Below are positions 11,077 to 21,621 of a DNA stretch of 64,000 bases, one piece after another (the first letter of the stretch is position 1; each line of letters opens with the position of its first letter). The position numbers and the translations under genes were made by a program. The stretch is from NCBI GenBank assembly GCA_019828545.1, contig JACVRA010000394.1, forward strand, positions 1 through 64,000, in the 5' to 3' direction. The notes beneath the pieces are model-generated. The model was not told the DNA's origin, searched no databases, and saw only the letters and a program-made list of their open reading frames with translations. Source of the DNA: Paracamarosporium sp. OC-R06-R3 (Eukaryota > Ascomycota > Dothideomycetes > Pleosporales > Didymosphaeriaceae).

Positions 11077-11942
11077 ATGGATGTAATAAGCTACAACGGG
11101 CGTACAGCGATCGTTTCCCGTTGGGGCGAAGGAATGGTCTGCAAAATACCATGGTCTACTCCCATCAAAGACTTCGCATCGGAGTTTGAGCAGGCTATTG
11201 TTGACGAGAGGCGGATTTTGGAGAAGCTGGGTAGGTATCCTGGGATAGTTCAGTGAGTCCCTACCATGCCCCCCCGCCCCCCCCGTACTATTACGCGATA
11301 CTTACACTGGGTACCAGGTATCTAGGACCCTGTCACGTTAAGGGCATGAAAGCCGGGATACTACTCCGCGAGGCAAACTGTGGAGACCTTCAGTCATTTC
11401 TTGAGAACGATGATAATACGATTAACGATACGCAACGAATACGGTGGAGCTTTCAACTCGCCCAAGCTCTCGCTTATGTCCACGGAAAGGGCGTTCTTCA
11501 CTGGAATCTAAGTACAACAAACGTGCTTCTTCATCGCACTGGCCAGAGGATAGATGCGATTCTAGCGGATTTCGGGGGCTCTAAATGCCAGGAACTAGGA
11601 ATAGATGGTGCTCTGCTACCTGACGATCCATATCTCGACCCGCTTCTTAACAGCTTCGACTCGCCAAAAACCGATCTGTTTAGTCTAGGCGTCGTTTTCT
11701 ATTACATCATGACCGGTCATTACCCATTCCACAAACGTCCAGCACCTAAAGAAAAAGAGAAGTGGTTGTATGGCGGACGTATACAAGGGTTATATCACGA
11801 GGGCAAGTTTCCAGACGTGTCTAGCGTGCTACTAGGAAAAGTTATTGCAGGATGCTGCTATGAGCGCCGCTTTGAGACGGCGGAAGAGGTTGTTTTAGCT
11901 ATCAAGGCCGAGAGTGGGATTAGTGCAGCTTCTCTGCTATAA
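11077..11942 (+). CDS. Protein kinase-like protein with Asn in place of the catalytic Asp
   Basis: Two exons, 11077-11252 and 11318-11942, joined at GTGAGT...CCAG to give GIVQYLGPC; 266 aa. An in-frame ATG at 10999 would add 26 residues. It is a compact eukaryotic protein kinase domain: a degenerate Gly loop (YNGRTAIVSRWGEG), the ATP-binding Lys in MVCKIPW, hinge ILLREANCGDLQSFL, then HWNLSTTNVLL where HRD/HCD is expected, so the catalytic Asp is Asn. ADFGGSK keeps the DFG Asp. The lower lobe follows with KTDLFSLGVVFYYIMTGHYPF and GKVIAGCCYERRFETAEEVV, all typical of an expanded family of small ascomycete kinases. The Asp-to-Asn change (GAC to AAC, one transition) suggests a pseudokinase or a recently inactivated gene; otherwise the frame is intact. 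Confidence 0.72.
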
Positions 11943-12841
11943 CGGTGTACTAACATATATTTTGGAGATTCTCGTAGGGATTTCAAACTAGTGAAGACCT
12001 AGGTCGATCGATAGTATGAAGTCTGTTTACTCTCCAATGTGCATTCACTCTATGCTCATTGGTGAAGGTATATCTAGCAATAAAAAAAAATGAACGCTGC
12101 GCTTGGTGTGCATTTTAACGATTGTCATGTCGCTCAGGTGTTCGTGAGCTAGATGAACACTGCTAGCTTGCACTGCCGGTTTGATTCGCCATTTTTGAGG
12201 GTTGCAGCGTACTCAGCGTTAGAGTTCCCTCCTCGATCATCAAACAGGCTGCGACATTGAAAGAACTTGACAGGAGAAATATCCAAGCTGTCCCAAGCGC
12301 ATCTCGTACACCGCACAAGCATTCAAGCGCCCCAAGTGAATAAGGGAGAGCCATCTTCCGCAGCCGCGACACGAGCACCTCTAAAGGATTGGAATTGTTC
12401 TCCAGACACGGTGGTCCAGATCTGTCGGACCCGAGGAGGGTAAGATGACAAGAAGCAAGATGGTAGGCCGGGTGTCATTTCAGCATACGCCGTGCAGGCT
12501 TGCAGCACTCAAAGGAGTACTCTGACATTAAAAGAAATCCACGGTTGGCAACTGATAAGCCCATCAGGTGGAGTAGAGGCTCGACTAATCGTGGTGTTTG
12601 TCTTCCCTTCTGTTACCTCAATTAATCAACTAGGATCATGCCCTTCCAAGAGTCATAGTCCAAGAATCCCATCAAGACCGAGCTGTTTTAGCATTAAGAG
12701 TGCTGTAGTATGAAAGTCCGGAAGTAGTCCCGAGCTGTACTTAGCGTCTAGGTATACAAATTCGTATAGAACAGCGGAGCTCTCGTACAGTCGATAAGAT
12801 CAGGGCACAATCTGCCCCTTGTATCGAGGTACGACATCCAT
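11943..12841. other. Intergenic, no supported gene
   Basis: 900 bp with only short overlapping frames on both strands. No repeat or regulatory motif was recognised. Confidence 0.5.
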
Positions 12842-13063
12842 CTGTTGATCGACTTTCTAGGCCGAGGAAGTGTGGCTGTAATCAACAAGACGTTCCGTGT
12901 TGGAGATCGGGAAATGTTTATGAAGCAACGCAATACCATACTTCTCGTGGGCAGTATGATCGAGAAAGAATATTCCGGAGCCAAAAGACCAAGACTCTTA
13001 GACTGTTACTGCCCTTACTTACCTACATTTACTAAAACGACTAAGTCGCACGATCGACGATGA
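12842..13063 (+). pseudogene. Fragment of a protein kinase N-lobe
   Basis: The translation IDFLGRGSVAVINKTFRVGD followed by REMFMKQ resembles the Gly-rich loop and strand beta-3 of a protein kinase (LGRGSFGxV...Y.FAxK). Nothing resembling the rest of a kinase follows before the stop at 13061. It is read as a decayed 5' fragment. The match is short, so confidence is low. Confidence 0.35.
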
Positions 13064-13429
13064 ACGATCAAGTGTTAAAGTAGCTTCTATAGTAGACCTA
13101 GATTAAATAGAAAAGTACATTGGGGACTATCTGTATAGGGGCGTCCAAGCCAATCGCATAAGAGATGGTAAAGATTCAAAACTCACTTGCACCTTACGTC
13201 TCTGTCTCGCATCTGATTCGAGCGGAGACTTTATTCTAGAGATTTGATTACTATTACATTCTATATTCCTTTCACTATCTTTATATAAATATAGCCATGA
13301 CTTGTCTGCTGATTGGCTGTCGGGACGCGCCCGTGCACTAGTCTTAGCGACTCTCAAACAACATCACCTCACATTTCGTCGTCATCTGTCAGTACCCAAA
13401 TCCCGAACAGAAGACCAACCACCCCTAGC

Positions 13430-15300
13430 ATGAGGAGATTCTGTTTCGATATCTTGAAGCCTCGCTCTCTTTCACACGCCTGCTTTAGCCTACGGCAGGA
13501 ACTATCCACCGCTCGGCAAATGGCACTGTATTCGACGAGAGAAACACCACAAGCCGGCAAGGTATCATCGAGTATTAGCGATCTAGAACATACGTTCTAT
13601 GGTTATACATCTGGTAGATGGTTGTAAGTAGCTGATGAACCTTGACTTTTCCGAACTTGAATTGATAGGTCGAAACCACGGCAGGTACAACGAGCGTTTG
13701 CGTCTCTCTGAAAGGCGACGTCATTTTGACATCCATGAGCTCTGTCAGGCTGTTGCCAAGTCTGTCGGTCGTTCCACTGATGACATCACTACCTTCGCAA
13801 AAATTGCTGAAGGTGGTTCATACCGTATCTTTGAAGCAACATTTCAAGATGGGTTGAATGTGATTGTGCGACTTCCATACCCTTCCACAATACCTCGAGA
13901 ATATGGTATTGTCAGTGAGGTCGCTACAATGGAATATCTACGTCTGCATGGCGTTCCAATCCCGAAGGTCTTCGACTGGAGTTCATCGATGGATAATCCA
14001 GTCCGGTCTGAATATATCATCATGGAAAAGGTTCAGGGTAAGGAATTGGAACATACCTGGTATACTATGACGGCAAAAGAGAGAATGGCTGTCGTGGAGA
14101 AGATTGTCGACATAGAGAGGATGCTCTTTGCAATACCATTTCCTGCCAGTGGCAGCATATACTTTAAAGACTCCGTGGGTACCCGAACTAATACAGTTGA
14201 CCTGCCCTTGGCTGTGAATCGTGGTAAAACGGATAGATTTTGTATTGGGCCTTCCACTGAATTCCTTTGGTGGTATCAAAGGCGAGACGAACTTGCCGTC
14301 AATCGAGGACCTTGTAAGAAACCCCTACTCCCTCTTCCGTTCGCTCTTGATTGACTAGAAGGATGTAGGGAAAACACCCAAGGAGCTGTTGGAGGCAGTT
14401 GGTCACAGAGAACTGGCCTGGTTGCAAAAGTTCGGCAAGCAACGTTTCCCCCGTGAACCGCTCTATAGAGAATTCTACGGTCATCAAGAAGTCGACCCGC
14501 AGGTACAAGTAGACAGCTTAAGGGATTACCTCAAGGTTGCTGCACACATTGTTCCCGAAGACCTGGAGTTATGTCAACCAACGATCCGTCACCCAGATCT
14601 CTCACCGAACAACATCTTTGTCTCTGAATGTGGCGACATTACTGGAGTGATCGACTGGCAACATAGCACCGTACTTCCGATATTCCTGCAAGCCAAGATT
14701 CCCAAGCATTTCCAAAACTATGGAGATGACGATTCGGAAAATTTTCGACGTCCAGAGCTTCCTACGAATTTTGATTTTTTGAAGGAAAGCGAGAAAGCAA
14801 ATGAGTTGGAGCTCTATCGCCGACGTCAGCTCCACTATTTCTACCTGGGATTTACCAGTACCAACAACAAACCCCATTTTCGTGCAATGGGAAAACATAA
14901 CCTCATTGTACGAAACCGACTCTATGAGACTGCTGGCAAACCGTGGGAAGGCGACAACACATCACTCAAAGCGGAACTAACACAAATATCGGCTTACTGG
15001 CCCGATATTGCTACTTCAGCAATGAAAGAAGCTGACTGTCCCGTCAAATATCCTGACGCAGATGTCACAGACTGCCTCGATATCGACGCAAAGCAGAAGA
15101 TTGCGGATGCGCAAATGCAGCAATTGCGCGACTTCATTGGGGTCAACATTGACGGATGGGTGCCGACGGAGTCGTACGAAGAGGCGAGGGAGAAAGAACG
15201 ATATATTAAACAGCAAATGCTGGAAGCTGCGGAGACGGAGGACGAGCGGAAGGAGTTGGACGAACATTGGCCTTTCCAGGATCACGAAGAGTCGGATTAA
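13430..15300 (+). CDS. AIM9-like phosphotransferase (paralog B), probably mitochondrial
   Basis: Intact 584-aa gene in three exons: 13430-13623, 13685-14313 and 14369-15300; phases agree (TGG TT|G TAC and CCT T|GG). The N-terminus (MRRFCFDILKPRSLSHACF) is basic and without acidic residues for its first part, a likely mitochondrial targeting sequence, which fits AIM9 of yeast. Then FYGYTSGRWLYNE, a family signature, the N-lobe with VIVRLPYP, and the ATP-site region YIIMEKVQGKELEH. The catalytic loop is HPDLSPNN (Asp351) and the Mg-binding motif is GVIDWQH (Asp370), both complete. It ends in DEHWPFQDHEESD. The substrate of the AIM9 family is unknown. Intron positions match paralogs A (2-4 kb) and C (31-33 kb), so the three arose by duplication. 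Confidence 0.88.
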
Positions 15301-15493
15301 GGCTATCGTCCAGCAGTTACGAATGTAGTTTTCGTATAATATAATAGGAAACCTAAACATGAAGAGTTAGTCACACTTTAGAGCCTCGGACCCGGTCAAA
15401 GCAACGCGCCGTGCTCGATGGTCGCCGCAGCCTGCCCGAGCTTTTCCCGGCGTCAACAGAAAATCAATTTGCTAGTACTTTGTATTTCTACCT

Positions 15494-15673
15494 CTAAAGT
15501 TTGCTGTAGTTAGCTTCGCCGCACTTGCCAAGCTTGCAAGTAGAGCCCAACCAGTTCTTTTTGGTTTCGTAACCCGGCTTGCTTGGGTTGTTACAACCCT
15601 CTCTGTTCGTCACTTTGGTGACTCTGTCACCACATTCTTGGTAGATGTATGTGCACTTAGTCACTTCGCACAT
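15494..15673 (-). CDS. Small Cys-rich protein, 59 aa
   Basis: Starts MCEVTKCTYIYQECGDRVTK and ends GKCGEANYSKL with cysteines at about 2, 7, 14, 26, 45 and 50. The ATG at 15673 is preferred over longer in-frame starts because it gives the MCxxxxC opening common in small fungal proteins of this sort. There is no secretion signal, so it is probably cytosolic or nuclear. Function is unknown; metal binding is possible from the Cys spacing. Confidence 0.55.
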   Translation of the reverse strand: MCEVTKCTYIYQECGDRVTKVTNREGCNNPSKPGYETKKNWLGSTCKLGKCGEANYSKL

Positions 15674-16621
15674 TTTGACGGTGGTGATGGTATGCGCGCT
15701 AGAGTTCTCTGATCGGGTGAGAGGTAAGGGACGTGCTGATGGTTCTGTCAGCTGAGAATCGACTCGTTGTTGAACCAACTTTTTATACAAGAAACTCCAT
15801 TTTATGTTCTTCTGTCGCTGCAATAAACAGCCGAACACTACTCTCTCTCTGTGGTATTGCCGCCCAGAGAGCGCTACTTGCGATGCATGCAGCTTTGGAA
15901 GTCCATAATGTTCTAGCCCAATCAGAAACTAACACATGGTTCGGAAGAGCTTCGCGTGCACAGCAATAGCGATCATCGATGCATTGCGGATAAGAGGCTT
16001 GCACACTGACAAGCATCTTCTCGTTCGCTCGAAGTCGTGCATGGTGCGTCGGCATTGCAAAGCCAACCAGCCGCCATATTCCCCCGGGTTAACACGATGG
16101 CACGGCTAAATGCGGTGTCTTTGCATACTTTAAGAAATAGAGGATCTCTGTTCTATTGTTCCATGCTACTCAGATGATGGAGATTCTCTGTTTATCTTCT
16201 ACCTTTCTCTTGGGCCTCCCTTCCCACCTTGACGCACAGACATTCGCCATTTCTTTTTCCAAACACTCTAATTACTACAGCTACGCATACAGCCGATCAG
16301 ACGCTCGCACAATAAGACTCTCTCAAAAAGGATATCTGGGCGCGCATCAAGACTTTACGATTGGTAAGAGGTTTTGGCGTCTCAGCGCCAACTGAAGCGC
16401 GTATGAGACAGCGAGTGAGGGCGCGTCCATAAAGTACTAAGGCCCCAGACTCTATATATTTGGCTATTTCTGAGGCGACGTCAAAGAAAAGCCCGGTTAG
16501 TCTTCAAGAATACCATCTGATAAGGATCGATTGTACGTTGCTCTTTACGCTCGTAGCGGAGCTCCGAAGATGCCTGGTGGTGAGGACAAGTAGGTATCCT
16601 TCCATTATGGCCTGAACGCAG
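15674..16621. other. Intergenic
   Basis: About 950 bp with no convincing gene. The frames on both strands are short and mutually overlapping. Confidence 0.45.
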
Positions 16622-17113
16622 CTGAAGCCCGACAGGCATCATTGGGCATTCATCATTGGCCCAAAGAGCGAAGGGAACAGTGCAAATGGAAGACGCTGCC
16701 ATGCGAAAGAGTCTGTGCAAATTATTGCTGGAACGCCTCAGAACATCTGGACTTACGAGAGTCGCGAAATATCTTTGCAACCAACCTCTGCCATTCTGGT
16801 CAGAGTTATGATTGGCAAGATTGCAGATAGAGTACGACTTATAGATGTGTTTGCCAGAACTCCTATACGTGCAGGGTATATAAGATATGAGAGTTGGAAT
16901 TTCGTATCGTGGGTTCAAGAGGCCCTCACTTGGGCTGCTCAGGATGGAAAGGCGTTGGGGACCTGTCATACCGACTAGAAATTTGTGAGGGACACTGCCA
17001 TGTGGTACGTTACAAAGAAAGCTGCTGACCACCGGTTTGACAGACAAGGGCAGTTTGACCAAGGCAAGGTAGCGACGTGGGATGCAATAGAGGGGAAAGA
17101 GCTCGTTCCTTAA
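16622..17113 (+). pseudogene. Conserved-looking protein of unknown function, one nonsense codon
   Basis: The plus-strand frame reads HHWAFIIGPKSEGNSANGRR (16640s), then ILVRVMIGKIADRVRLIDVF, WNFVSWVQEALTWAAQDG and, past one stop, AMWYVTKKAADHRFDRQGQF, ending KVATWDAIEGKELVP at 17113. I recognise this as a recurrent ascomycete protein type without assigned function (WNCVSWV...W..V...A..Y..KKA..HRFD). The stop is TAG at 16976-16978 in TD*KFV, where Trp is expected (TGG to TAG). The 5' exon with the start codon is not clear; a candidate ATG at 16570 would need an intron. A 219-residue open frame on the opposite strand over the same DNA is a shadow. Confidence 0.6.
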
Positions 17114-17126
17114 AGTATACAGTGAT

Positions 17127-17987
17127 TTAGATTTCACCAAAGTATGTACGCCTAAGTCTTTCCATACTTAATTCCTCCTCGTGCGCATCTAAAAAGTTGC
17201 CTACTTCGTTCTGCCAGAAGTAATTTTGAGGATTAACGTGCCACGCCGTTGTGTACTCCCAGTAATAGGGCAGCCATCCTGCGGTATCCCAATCAATAAT
17301 ACCAACTACTGTATTATCACGAATAAGTATATTAAGGCTGCTCAGATCACCGTGTGTGAGGACAGGTGCGCGTAGTACTGACTCATGAAACGTGATAAGT
17401 CGTTTTAGGTCTAAGATGGCAGCAGGACTTAATGCATTTGGCAACTCAAGAGACTGACAAGTTACGTTATTCCTAAGCGACAAGTGGAAATCAGTGATAG
17501 TGCGGAAAGGTCCCCAGGAAGCGGTTTGAAGCCGATAATCGTGGATTGGACCACCATCCAGATTAGAAACGCCATCGGTCTGGCAAGGTATAGACCGAAG
17601 TTCTTGCATCATCTTTTTAAGCTGCCTGAATATTGACGACTTTGACGCGTCCGAAAGCGAATGCCACCTCTTGGCTATAGTCTCGCCACGAATCCTTTCC
17701 ATAAGTATGTAGATCTTGCCATGGTGTGTAAAAGCATAATAAACTTTTGGCACAGGAATAGAGGTATGCCTCGCAATAAATTGAAGTGCGTTTGCTTCCG
17801 AGAGGGTGACAGAGCCTCCAAATTTAATACAGAAGTCAAGATAGAGTATGGTGCCGCCAGAGTAGGTAAAGAGCTTGCTGATGTATCTCTGGACGGCTAG
17901 CTTAGTAACTGTCAGCGTGAGAATCCGTAGTGCTTTCGTTCTCAAGCGCGATCGGATGCGAGGACTCTTTGCCGTTGGCGGATCCAT
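17127..17987 (-). CDS. APH-fold phosphotransferase (small, non-AIM9 type)
   Basis: 286 aa from ATG 17987 (MDPPTAKSPRIRSRLRTKAL). The frame stays open upstream to 18245 but without family-like sequence, so the internal ATG is chosen. It belongs to the phosphotransferase enzyme family (aminoglycoside phosphotransferase/choline kinase fold). Visible are a degenerate N-lobe (SEANALQFIARHTSIPVPKV), the linker ILMERIRGETIAKRW, the catalytic loop LTHGDLSSLNIL (Asp about 214) and GIIDWDTAGW with the metal-binding Asp. These residues are all present, so activity on a small-molecule hydroxyl substrate is plausible; the substrate is unknown. It converges with the pseudogene ending at 17113, only 13 bp away. 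Confidence 0.8.
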   Translation of the reverse strand: MDPPTAKSPRIRSRLRTKALRILTLTVTKLAVQRYISKLFTYSGGTILYLDFCIKFGGSVTLSEANALQFIARHTSIPVPKVYYAFTHHGKIYILMERIRGETIAKRWHSLSDASKSSIFRQLKKMMQELRSIPCQTDGVSNLDGGPIHDYRLQTASWGPFRTITDFHLSLRNNVTCQSLELPNALSPAAILDLKRLITFHESVLRAPVLTHGDLSSLNILIRDNTVVGIIDWDTAGWLPYYWEYTTAWHVNPQNYFWQNEVGNFLDAHEEELSMERLRRTYFGEI

Positions 17988-18917
17988 GGATCCTGGCGGG
18001 GCGTTAACGGCGGGTCTGCGAAGCGTGAAGGCGGCGTATTGAAGTGGTGGGATGCTTAATGTGATTGCGACGAAGGTATGACAGCGTGTTAGACGGCATC
18101 CACAAGCTGTAGACAGCTGAGCGATAGCGGTATGAGGGTAGGAGCGCGAGATAGCTACGAGCAACGTGAACTGAGTGCCAAGAAGTTCCAAATTAGAGAA
18201 TGTGGCTGAGTAGCTTGGCTGCACATGATGAGTGCCTTCACGCACCAGGACGGATAGTCGACGCCGTGCATGTGAGAACTATGGCTCACATCAGAGCGGG
18301 AATGACACTGAACGTCGGAATGCGAGTCAGCCAACCCCTGGAGGTTTTGAACTCTCGTCCCTTCGCAATGAGCAATTTTGTAGTACACCATTACTGTACG
18401 CTGCATATGCATTCATTAGCAGGTGTTTCTTCACGAAGAGCTACGACGCAGTTCCAGATGTGAGCTTGATTTCTCAGAGTGTGGTGTTGTATAGTGTAAT
18501 CCTGAAGCGCGTGCTTCATGGCTGAACGCAGAGGAGGCTCTGATATTTAGGTATGTTTGAGGAATCTAATTCCTCGATAGAGATCCGCAGCAAAGCATTC
18601 CAACAAGCGCAACGCAACACCGACGTAGAGAGCGAGGCACAGATGTCACCGTTGTTAAAAAATTGTATTGTTTTTCGTGGCTTTTCATTGGTTACTGAAT
18701 TATGAGCATGCGGCATGGGCCGAGAACATGATACTTAGATCGCTTTCAGAGATTAGTGCTTAGAAGGCAAGGGAATGGGGAAGAAATAAACGATGGCGTT
18801 CCCTTCAAGGCGAAATTTTCGGAAGGAGACGAGTCGACATTGACTAGTCAGTAGACGTTCAGTGCATTCACTCGGAATCATTCACTCGAAATCATTCTGC
18901 CCCACGGTTAGATCCGG
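17988..18917. other. Intergenic
   Basis: About 930 bp between the APH-type gene and a decayed kinase; holds the promoter of the former. No supported gene. Confidence 0.45.
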
Positions 18918-18929
18918 ATGCAGCATTAC

Positions 18930-19477
18930 AAGCGCTCTAGAAAGATTGTACAAAGACGTCTTTCGATGGAGGAAATGACCTCGCGAAGCTCATCCTCCAA
19001 GAGCTTATCAGCTGTGAGATTATTCGAAAATGGCCGCCCCGCAATCTTGCGGACATCTCTGGCTGCAAAGTATGGAACGATCGAATTGTTGGCTTATGCT
19101 GCAAGAGATACGCAAGGAGTCTACAAGACAAACTCCATCTTCTGAGCCTGAATAAGTCGGCTTTCGTCCTGTCGTAAGACCACACCCAAATGCATTGGCA
19201 TGCGTGCCGATATCTGCCAGACATCGAAGAAGGTATGCAATACTTGCACAAGCTTGATTTGATCCACGGTGACATATCATGCTCAACGGGAATGATACCC
19301 CGAGAATACCTTGGAAGGGCTAAGCGCACGTATGGATGGTATGATCCAGGAGTTAGCAGAGCGCAAGAGTGCAATGACCTCGATGCTTTGGCAGAGCTGT
19401 GGGTCTGGTTGAGCGGCACACCGCTTCACGAATATCGATTTGGACTATTCCGATGGGTAAAACAAGGGGTCAATTGA
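18930..19477 (+). pseudogene. Decayed protein kinase-like gene
   Basis: Fragments in shifting frames line up in kinase order: CEIIRKWPPRNLADISGCKV and DRIVGLCCKRYAKSLQ (N-lobe, hinge region), then YLPDIEEGMQYLHKLDLIHG with DIS (helix E and catalytic loop), then YGWYDPGVSRAQECNDLDAL and ELWVWLSG (C-lobe). The asparagine and the DFG/DFD segment expected after HGDIS are missing: CSTGMI follows and then sequence jumps to the post-activation-loop region. At least one stop (near 19173) and frame changes occur. The pattern resembles fungal kinases with HNDINPxN loops and a FDSC-type DFG substitute. Non-functional. Confidence 0.6.
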
Positions 19478-19613
19478 GAAACTAATTCATTAATCATCAT
19501 GAGTATAGATATATAACTAACAGTAACCGAAAAGTTCATAAGTCATCATGAGCCTGAGCCCACATGGACGCACCAAAAGACGCCGCGGAAGTGAAAGGAA
19601 AACGACCTCCGTG

Positions 19614-21109
19614 TTAATGAGTGTGCACGCCAGCCAGCTTTTCCAAAGTGGCTCTGAGGAACCCTCCCCAATGCCCATCCTGGCTTTCGTCCATTCCATA
19701 TTCCAACAAGTTCCCATACAGTCTGAGCAGCTGGAAAATTCCACGAACGGAATCTGTACCCAGCCTCGGGAACCGATCTATATCCGGACCTAGAATATGT
19801 GAACCAACTCGTCTAGTGATCGGATCCTTGTGCAAGAATGCCAAATAGACACGATGTTCGTGCCCGACAATAGTGAATGCAGGTTCCACCATCTTAATTA
19901 GATCAACTGAGACTCTGGCCTTACGGGCGAGCTCCGACTTATTGAGCAATGATGCAGTGATGCCTACACTCATCTGGACCTCCGCCTCTGTGAGATCTCC
20001 GGATGCGGCCTGGACTTCGAAGGTAGAAAATGAGGCATTCCGTTTGGTAAACGCGTCCAACGTATGTCCAATATCTCTCTTGTTTACGTCGTCTAGTTTC
20101 TTGTAGAGCGCGGAGAAGTCAGGGTGGCGGTGCGAGAACGAGAGAACGTAGTCGGCCTTGCAGTTTTCGAATTTTTGGAGGCCCAATTCCCCGAGAGTCC
20201 CGAAGGGAATGATGGGGAGGTAGAGGGGATTTATGGTCTGCGATTGACTGCACAACACCAAATCAGCGAGCTATGCCTCCATGGGTTGAAATTCTTACAT
20301 GTTCTGTAGCCACCACTTGTCTTTACCATACAGCTGCATCGCTAGCTGAATGAGTGGTACCACCACGTCATCACGGAGAGCATTTGCGTCTTTGCCGTAA
20401 TCTCTGCATTCACGAGCATTGATGTAGATCTTCTTTACCTGGTCCCACACGGGCAGTAGGTCCTTAATGGGTCGCGGATCGGCGAAGTCGAAGTCAGCTC
20501 GTGTGCAAGTTTGGTAACCCAATTCGGGATCAGTCGTGATAACGCCCTACCTAAGAATTATTCCCGATCGTAAAATTGTGAAAGGTATGTACGTACCTCA
20601 AAGTGGAATGGAATAAAGCCATAGTCGATACCCTTAGCCAGTCGATCGGCCAATAGTCCAACGTATGCCGGGGGAGGTTCACTCCGCCCGTTGAAGCTCT
20701 CAACGGTGACTGGCGGGTGTGCTCTTCTTAGAACGACCGGTAGTTCGCGCGTCGGGCTCGACGGACGCTCTTCGAACGAGGGTATATAACCGAGGCTGGG
20801 GCTCAAAATGGCCTTTCCGTCCAGAGTTAGCAAACTTTCGGACCCTAACTGCGACGGATTTCGACTAGCCTGAACCTGATCATTATCATCATGGTCAATG
20901 CTGTCGGACCTTCTGCGTTTCGGGCCGGACATGCGATCTAGCTTCGAGGCAGCGCACATGCGATCTAGCTTTGAGGCAGCGCACATGCGATCTAGCTTCG
21001 AGGTAGGGCCTGGATTCGGGTCGGACATGCGATCTGGCTTCGAGTCAGGACCTGGATTGTTGGCAATCCATTCGTCAATGGAATCGTGACGCCAGCGAAG
21101 ACTACCCAT
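19614..21109 (-). CDS. PD-(D/E)XK nuclease-like domain protein, Lys of ExK replaced
   Basis: 464 aa in three exons, 20597-21109, 20299-20546 and 19614-20247, with phases agreeing (GAG|GGC; AT|T). It starts MGSLRWRHDSIDEWIANNP, an opening I associate with the PD-(D/E)XK nuclease-like proteins common in Pleosporales, followed by a disordered Ser/Pro/Arg region holding the repeated unit SKLDRMCAA. The C-terminal domain has KADYVLSFS (candidate first acidic residue), then STFEVQAASGDLTEAEVQM where relatives typically show IExK. The catalytic Lys therefore appears to be Gln, so nuclease activity is doubtful. The final strands and helix (AFTIVGHEHRVYLAFLH and IFQLLRLYGNLLEYGM) fit the family. Cellular role unknown. 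Confidence 0.72.
20929..21050. repeat. In-frame 27-bp tandem repeat
   Basis: ACATGCGATCTAGCTTCGAG and 7 following bases repeat three times (20929-21010) with a more diverged unit at about 21025. The 27-bp period keeps the reading frame and encodes SKLDRM-type nonapeptides in the disordered N-terminus of the PD-(D/E)XK-like protein. Copy number is likely variable between strains (inference). Confidence 0.85.
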
Positions 21110-21334
21110 TGTCGAGTGTAAGAACTAGGTCTACGTTGGTCGTGGGATGTGGGCCGGTGGTGGAGATCATCTCATGACCACGTCTGTGCTTTATAACCCC
21201 GCTTTTCCGCCAAGAACGTCGGCATCTGTAAACGCCGCTTGTGAGCAAATCAACCAGCCTCCCACTCTACGCACAGCCTGCTCATTCTTGACCTTAATCG
21301 GATCAGACCCTGTCTTAGTGCCCACATCACTGCT

Positions 21335-21580
21335 GGCGCCTGTTAACGGGCATACCAATAAAGCCAAAAAATACCGCTATCCTTGATAGGGAGAGATTCC
21401 ACAGACTCCACCACAGACTCCAACCCTATACTAACCCTAATCTTACCTAGCTCGAACCATGGACTAACCCTAATCCCATCTAGCCCTAATCCTATACTAA
21501 CTCTATCTGTACAGCCTGTAATCAGCTTATTATTGGTCTGCCAGCGATTACTTATTGGTATGCCCGTTAAACAGGCGCCG
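21335..21580. mobile_element. MITE-like element with telomere-like core
   Basis: About 246 bp bounded by ~27-bp inverted repeats: GGCGCCTGTTAACGGGCATA at 21335-21354 running to 21362, and its inverted copy at 21552-21579 with one inserted base. The 8-mer TCACTGCT directly flanks both sides (21327-21334 and 21581-21588), as expected of an 8-bp target duplication of the hAT class. The interior has no ORF; 21415-21515 consists of degenerate CCCTAA-type repeats (CTAACCCTAATC, AGCCCTAATCC), resembling the telomere repeat. It lies just downstream of the multicopper oxidase stop codon. Assignment to hAT is inferred from target-site length only. Confidence 0.72.
21415..21515. repeat. Degenerate telomere-like CCCTAA repeats
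   Basis: Roughly six variants of (CT)AACCCTAA(TC) spaced by unrelated bases inside the small inverted-repeat element. The fungal telomere unit is CCCTAA/TTAGGG, so this is either a decayed interstitial telomeric tract or chance enrichment within the element. Confidence 0.55.
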
Positions 21581-21621
21581 TCACTGCTTGCTGTTTTGTA
21601 TGTTTTGGATGCTTCAGATTT

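Noticed and set aside
16481..17140. 219-codon open frame on the minus strand
   Set aside because: Its translation is low in recognisable features, whereas the plus strand over the same DNA shows family-like protein sequence with a single stop. It is a shadow.
21415..21515. A true telomere or chromosome end
   Set aside because: The CCCTAA units are degenerate, few and inside an inverted-repeat element with genes on both sides.
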